Shown here piece after piece: positions 7,442 through 9,382 of a stretch of 9,382 nucleotides of DNA. Position 1 is the first letter of the stretch. Each line of letters starts with the position of its first letter. Below the pieces are notes generated by a model, which saw only the letters and a program-made list of their open reading frames with translations, ran no database searches and was not told the origin of the DNA. The DNA is from UBA3478 sp046048095 (lineage in GTDB: Bacteria; Bacteroidota; Bacteroidia; Flavobacteriales; Flavobacteriaceae): assembly GCA_046048095.1 (NCBI GenBank), contig JBJOGS010000035.1, forward strand, positions 1-9,382, read 5' to 3'. A program made the translations under genes and the position numbers.

Positions 7442-7448
7442 ACCTTTG
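7441..7448 (+). promoter_or_regulatory. Candidate -7 element for the metal-domain/MauE gene
   Basis: TACCTTTG matches the Bacteroidota -7 consensus TAnnTTTG exactly and would place a transcription start near 7455, about 40 bases before the ATG at 7494. The nearest upstream TTTG (7427-7430) is only 10 bases away, too close for a normal -33 element, so support is partial. The element overlaps the start codon of the opposite-strand gene by one base. Confidence 0.3.
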
Positions 7449-7462
7449 AAAAGTAGAAAGTG

Positions 7463-7495
7463 CAAAAATAATCTAACCCTAGCCTTTATTGCAAT
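7463..7495 (-). promoter_or_regulatory. Candidate promoter for the fRMsr-like gene (and possibly purH and mre genes)
   Basis: On the minus strand 7470-7463 reads TATTTTTG, an exact match to TAnnTTTG. ATTG at 7495-7492 lies 21 bases upstream and matches the -33 consensus TTTG in three of four bases. The implied start near 7456 leaves a leader of about 15 bases before the ATG at 7441. The upstream element overlaps the start codon of the divergent gene. Confidence 0.42.
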
Positions 7496-8198
7496 GAAAC
7501 AGACCTTTTATATCGATGGAATCACCTGTATGAGCTGTGTAGCTGCCCTCACTGAGCATTACAGTGCTTATGAAGGGGTGGCTGAGGTAAGTATAGACAA
7601 AGAAAGCGGACGTGTCGAACTCGAGGCTTCACGCAAACTCTCTGATAGCGAGCTGATGAATCAATTACCTTCGAAATACAGCCTGCGCGCGACTCATGCT
7701 GAGGTTAAAGCATCACCTCAAGCCCCGGCAGTTTCAAAATTTCGCCAGCTCTTTCCTTTATATCTCATTGGCGCGTATCTATTTGCCGCTATGGGGGTAA
7801 GTTGGTACCAAGATGGAATCGCCTCGGCCATGCTCGACTTTATGGGTTTATTCTATTTGGTATTTAGCTTTTTTAAGTTTCTGGATTACAAGGGATTTCC
7901 TCCGAGTTTTGCGATGTACGATCCAATAGCTAAAGCTATTCCGGGGTACGGATACGCCTATCCATTTATCGAATTGCTGCTTGGAATCGGATTCTTATTG
8001 CGTGTAGAAGTTACCCAATTGCTTTATGTGACTATAGGTATTCTCGGAGCCACCACCATCGGAGTCGTACGATCGCTGCTCAACAAACGCGCTATTCAAT
8101 GTGCCTGTTTAGGCACGGCGCTTAAGCTGCCTATGACAGAAGCCACCTTTATTGAAAACGCCGTCATGCTTGCCATGGCGGGCTACATGCTTAGCTAG
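7494..8198 (+). CDS. Heavy-metal-associated (HMA) domain fused to a MauE/DoxX-like membrane protein
   Basis: The 234-residue protein begins with a MerP/Atx1-like HMA domain (about 1-70) carrying the metal-binding GITCMSC motif (C12 and C15). A linker of about 15 residues rich in A, P, K and S follows, then a membrane part resembling MauE/DoxX-type redox-associated proteins. Predicted segments are about 86-103, 110-128, 155-170, 174-193 and 217-233. A second cysteine pair, C203-A-C205, sits in ACLGTALKLPM just before the last segment. Lys and Arg in the 128-148 and 193-199 loops suggest the N-terminus, the HMA domain and the CxC loop are all cytosolic. A role in copper or similar soft-metal handling is likely from the HMA family; the substrate and any redox partner are not shown. 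I chose the ATG at 7494 because it starts the HMA fold directly; the TTG extension to 7428 would run into the opposite gene. No Shine-Dalgarno is visible. It is divergent from the fRMsr-like gene and convergent with groL. Confidence 0.85.
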   Translation: MKQTFYIDGITCMSCVAALTEHYSAYEGVAEVSIDKESGRVELEASRKLSDSELMNQLPSKYSLRATHAEVKASPQAPAVSKFRQLFPLYLIGAYLFAAMGVSWYQDGIASAMLDFMGLFYLVFSFFKFLDYKGFPPSFAMYDPIAKAIPGYGYAYPFIELLLGIGFLLRVEVTQLLYVTIGILGATTIGVVRSLLNKRAIQCACLGTALKLPMTEATFIENAVMLAMAGYMLS

Positions 8199-8222
8199 AA
8201 GTCATAGGTTTTAATTGAAAAT

Positions 8223-8254
8223 AAAAAACCCGCGCCGAAAGGCGCGGGTTTTTT
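8223..8254. terminator. Bidirectional rho-independent terminator between convergent genes
   Basis: A perfect 14-bp inverted repeat (8223-8236 with 8241-8254) has an eight-pair G/C core CCCGCGCC/GGCGCGGG and a GAAA tetraloop. It is flanked by six A on the left and seven T on the right, giving a U-tract on both strands. It lies 24 bases after the HMA/MauE stop and 18 bases after the groL stop, so it can end both transcripts. Confidence 0.95.
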
Positions 8255-8272
8255 TGTTGAAAGAAGAATGAA

Positions 8273-9382
8273 TTACATCATTCCTGGCATTCCGCCGCCG
8301 CCCATTGCTGGGCCAGCAGGGGCGTCTTCTTTGATTTCAACGAGCGCACACTCGGTGGTCAAAATCATTCCGGCAACAGAGGCAGCGTTTTCTAGCGCTA
8401 CGCGTGTTACTTTCTTAGGATCGATGATTCCAGCCTCCAACATGTTAACGTATTTCTCTGTTTTGGCGTCGTAACCGAAGTCTTTCTTGCCTTCGATCAC
8501 TTTAGATACCACTACAGATCCTTCACCTCCGGCGTTTTCAACGATGGTGCGAAGCGGAGCCTCGATGGCGCGCTCTACAATCTGAATACCGGTGGCCTCG
8601 TCTGCGTTGGTGGCCTTGATTGAAGAAAGGGCCGCTTTGGCACGAACAAGGGCTACACCCCCTCCGGCAACGATACCTTCTTCAACAGCCGCTCTAGTGG
8701 CGTGAAGGGCGTCGTCTACGCGGTCTTTTTTCTCTTTCATCTCAACTTCTGAGGCAGCACCCACGTAAAGAACGGCTACACCTCCGGCTAGTTTAGCCAG
8801 ACGCTCTTGTAGTTTTTCTTTGTCGTAGTCTGAAGTAGTAGTCTCGATTTGAGCTTTGATTTGGTTAACGCGGGCGGCGATGTCGTTAGCATTTCCGGCT
8901 CCGTTAACGATGGTGGTGTTGTCTTTGTCGATAGACACCTTTTCAGCAGTACCGAGCATGTCGATAGTTGCGTTCTCAAGAGTGAATCCGCGCTCTTCGG
9001 CGATAACGGTTCCACCAGTCAAGATGGCGATGTCTTCAAGCATGGCTTTGCGACGGTCACCGAATCCTGGAGCTTTCACTGCAGCGATGCGAAGCGATCC
9101 TCTTAGCTTGTTGACAACTAGAGTGGCTAGGGCCTCTCCGTCTACATCTTCAGCGATGATTAGTAGGGGCTTACCTGATTGAGCTACTGGCTCAAGCACA
9201 GGAAGCAGGTCTTTCATTGAAGAAATCTTCTTGTCGAACAATAAGATATATGGATTGTCAAGCTCTGCGGTCATCTTCTCCGAGTCGGTTACGAAGTATG
9301 GAGAAAGGTATCCGCGGTCAAACTGCATCCCTTCTACGACATCAACATAGGTATCGGTTCCTTTAGCCTCTTCGACAGTGAT
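8273..9382 (-). CDS. groL: GroEL chaperonin, 60 kDa subunit (5' end outside the window)
   Basis: ATP-driven folding chamber subunit, assembling as two stacked seven-member rings with GroES as lid. The visible 369 residues run from ITVEEAKGTD (about residue 175 of E. coli GroEL) to the stop. They cover most of the apical domain (GMQFDRGYLSPYF, KPLLIIAEDVDGEAL, KAPGFGDRRKAML), the second intermediate segment, and the C-terminal equatorial domain. DALHATRAAVEEG contains the ATP-hydrolysis aspartate (E. coli D398), and AGGGVAL follows. The tail ends GGGGMPGMM, a short version of the Gly-Met tail that lines the cavity. About 175 N-terminal residues, including the GDGTT nucleotide motif, and any groES lie beyond the right edge. 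The frame is open to the last base. Nothing looks degenerate. Confidence 0.98.
   Translation of the reverse strand: MTVEEAKGTDTYVDVVEGMQFDRGYLSPYFVTDSEKMTAELDNPYILLFDKKISSMKDLLPVLEPVAQSGKPLLIIAEDVDGEALATLVVNKLRGSLRIAAVKAPGFGDRRKAMLEDIAILTGGTVIAEERGFTLENATIDMLGTAEKVSIDKDNTTIVNGAGNANDIAARVNQIKAQIETTTSDYDKEKLQERLAKLAGGVAVLYVGAASEVEMKEKKDRVDDALHATRAAVEEGIVAGGGVALVRAKAALSSIKATNADEATGIQIVERAIEAPLRTIVENAGGEGSVVVSKVIEGKKDFGYDAKTEKYVNMLEAGIIDPKKVTRVALENAASVAGMILTTECALVEIKEDAPAGPAMGGGGMPGMM

Noticed and set aside
7442..7465. Extended TTG start for the fRMsr-like gene
   Set aside because: The codon lies within the promoter-like TATTTTTG, so the transcript would probably begin after it; the ATG at 7441 matches the usual family start.
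7428..7493. Extended TTG start for the HMA/MauE gene
   Set aside because: It would add 22 residues without HMA character, overlap the opposite gene's start and precede the likely transcription start; the ATG at 7494 begins the HMA fold directly.
8199..8272. Possible small RNA gene between the convergent genes
   Set aside because: The only structure is the symmetric terminator hairpin; no promoter-like sequence or further conserved-looking structure is visible.

Overview
The window looks like core chromosome of a member of the Bacteroidota, most likely order Flavobacteriales. The reasons are the protein sequences (PBP2, RodA and MreD all have a flavobacterial look), the gene order purH-mreB-mreC-mreD-mrdA-rodA, promoter-like motifs matching the Bacteroidota -7 consensus TAnnTTTG, and start codons without clear Shine-Dalgarno sequences. 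The taxonomic call rests on recognition, not on a search.

From 1 to 7441 everything is on the minus strand, so it reads right to left: a GAF-fold protein of the free methionine-(R)-sulfoxide reductase family (7441 to 6992), purH (6955 to 5423), then the cell-elongation cluster mreB (5386 to 4358), mreC (4358 to 3531), mreD (3538 to 3032), mrdA/PBP2 (3030 to 1156) and rodA (1166 to beyond position 1). The five shape genes are packed with overlaps of 1, 8 and 11 bases or a single-base gap, which implies one mRNA and coupled translation. Their products form the elongasome (Rod complex): MreB filaments under the membrane, MreC and MreD linking them to the periplasm, RodA polymerising glycan and PBP2 cross-linking it. 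purH makes IMP in purine synthesis; its 36-base spacers to both neighbours hold no terminator, so it may be co-transcribed with the mre genes.

From 7442 to 7493 there is a short divergent intergenic region in which candidate promoters for both directions overlap. A plus-strand gene (7494 to 8198) encodes a fusion of an N-terminal heavy-metal-associated domain with a MauE/DoxX-like membrane domain. It converges on groL (GroEL, minus strand, 5' end outside the window). The two are separated by a strong symmetric terminator at 8223-8254 that can serve both directions.

There are no RNA genes, mobile elements, CRISPR arrays, origins or attachment sites that I can see, and no gene-free stretch above 300 bases. 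This is largely an ordinary housekeeping region and I did not find a convincing undescribed system. The points most worth a second look are a reductase-family protein in which one of the three family cysteines is replaced by histidine, the metal-domain/MauE fusion with a second cysteine pair predicted on the same membrane face, the face-to-face promoter arrangement between these two genes, and a Cys/His cluster next to the PBP2 active site.
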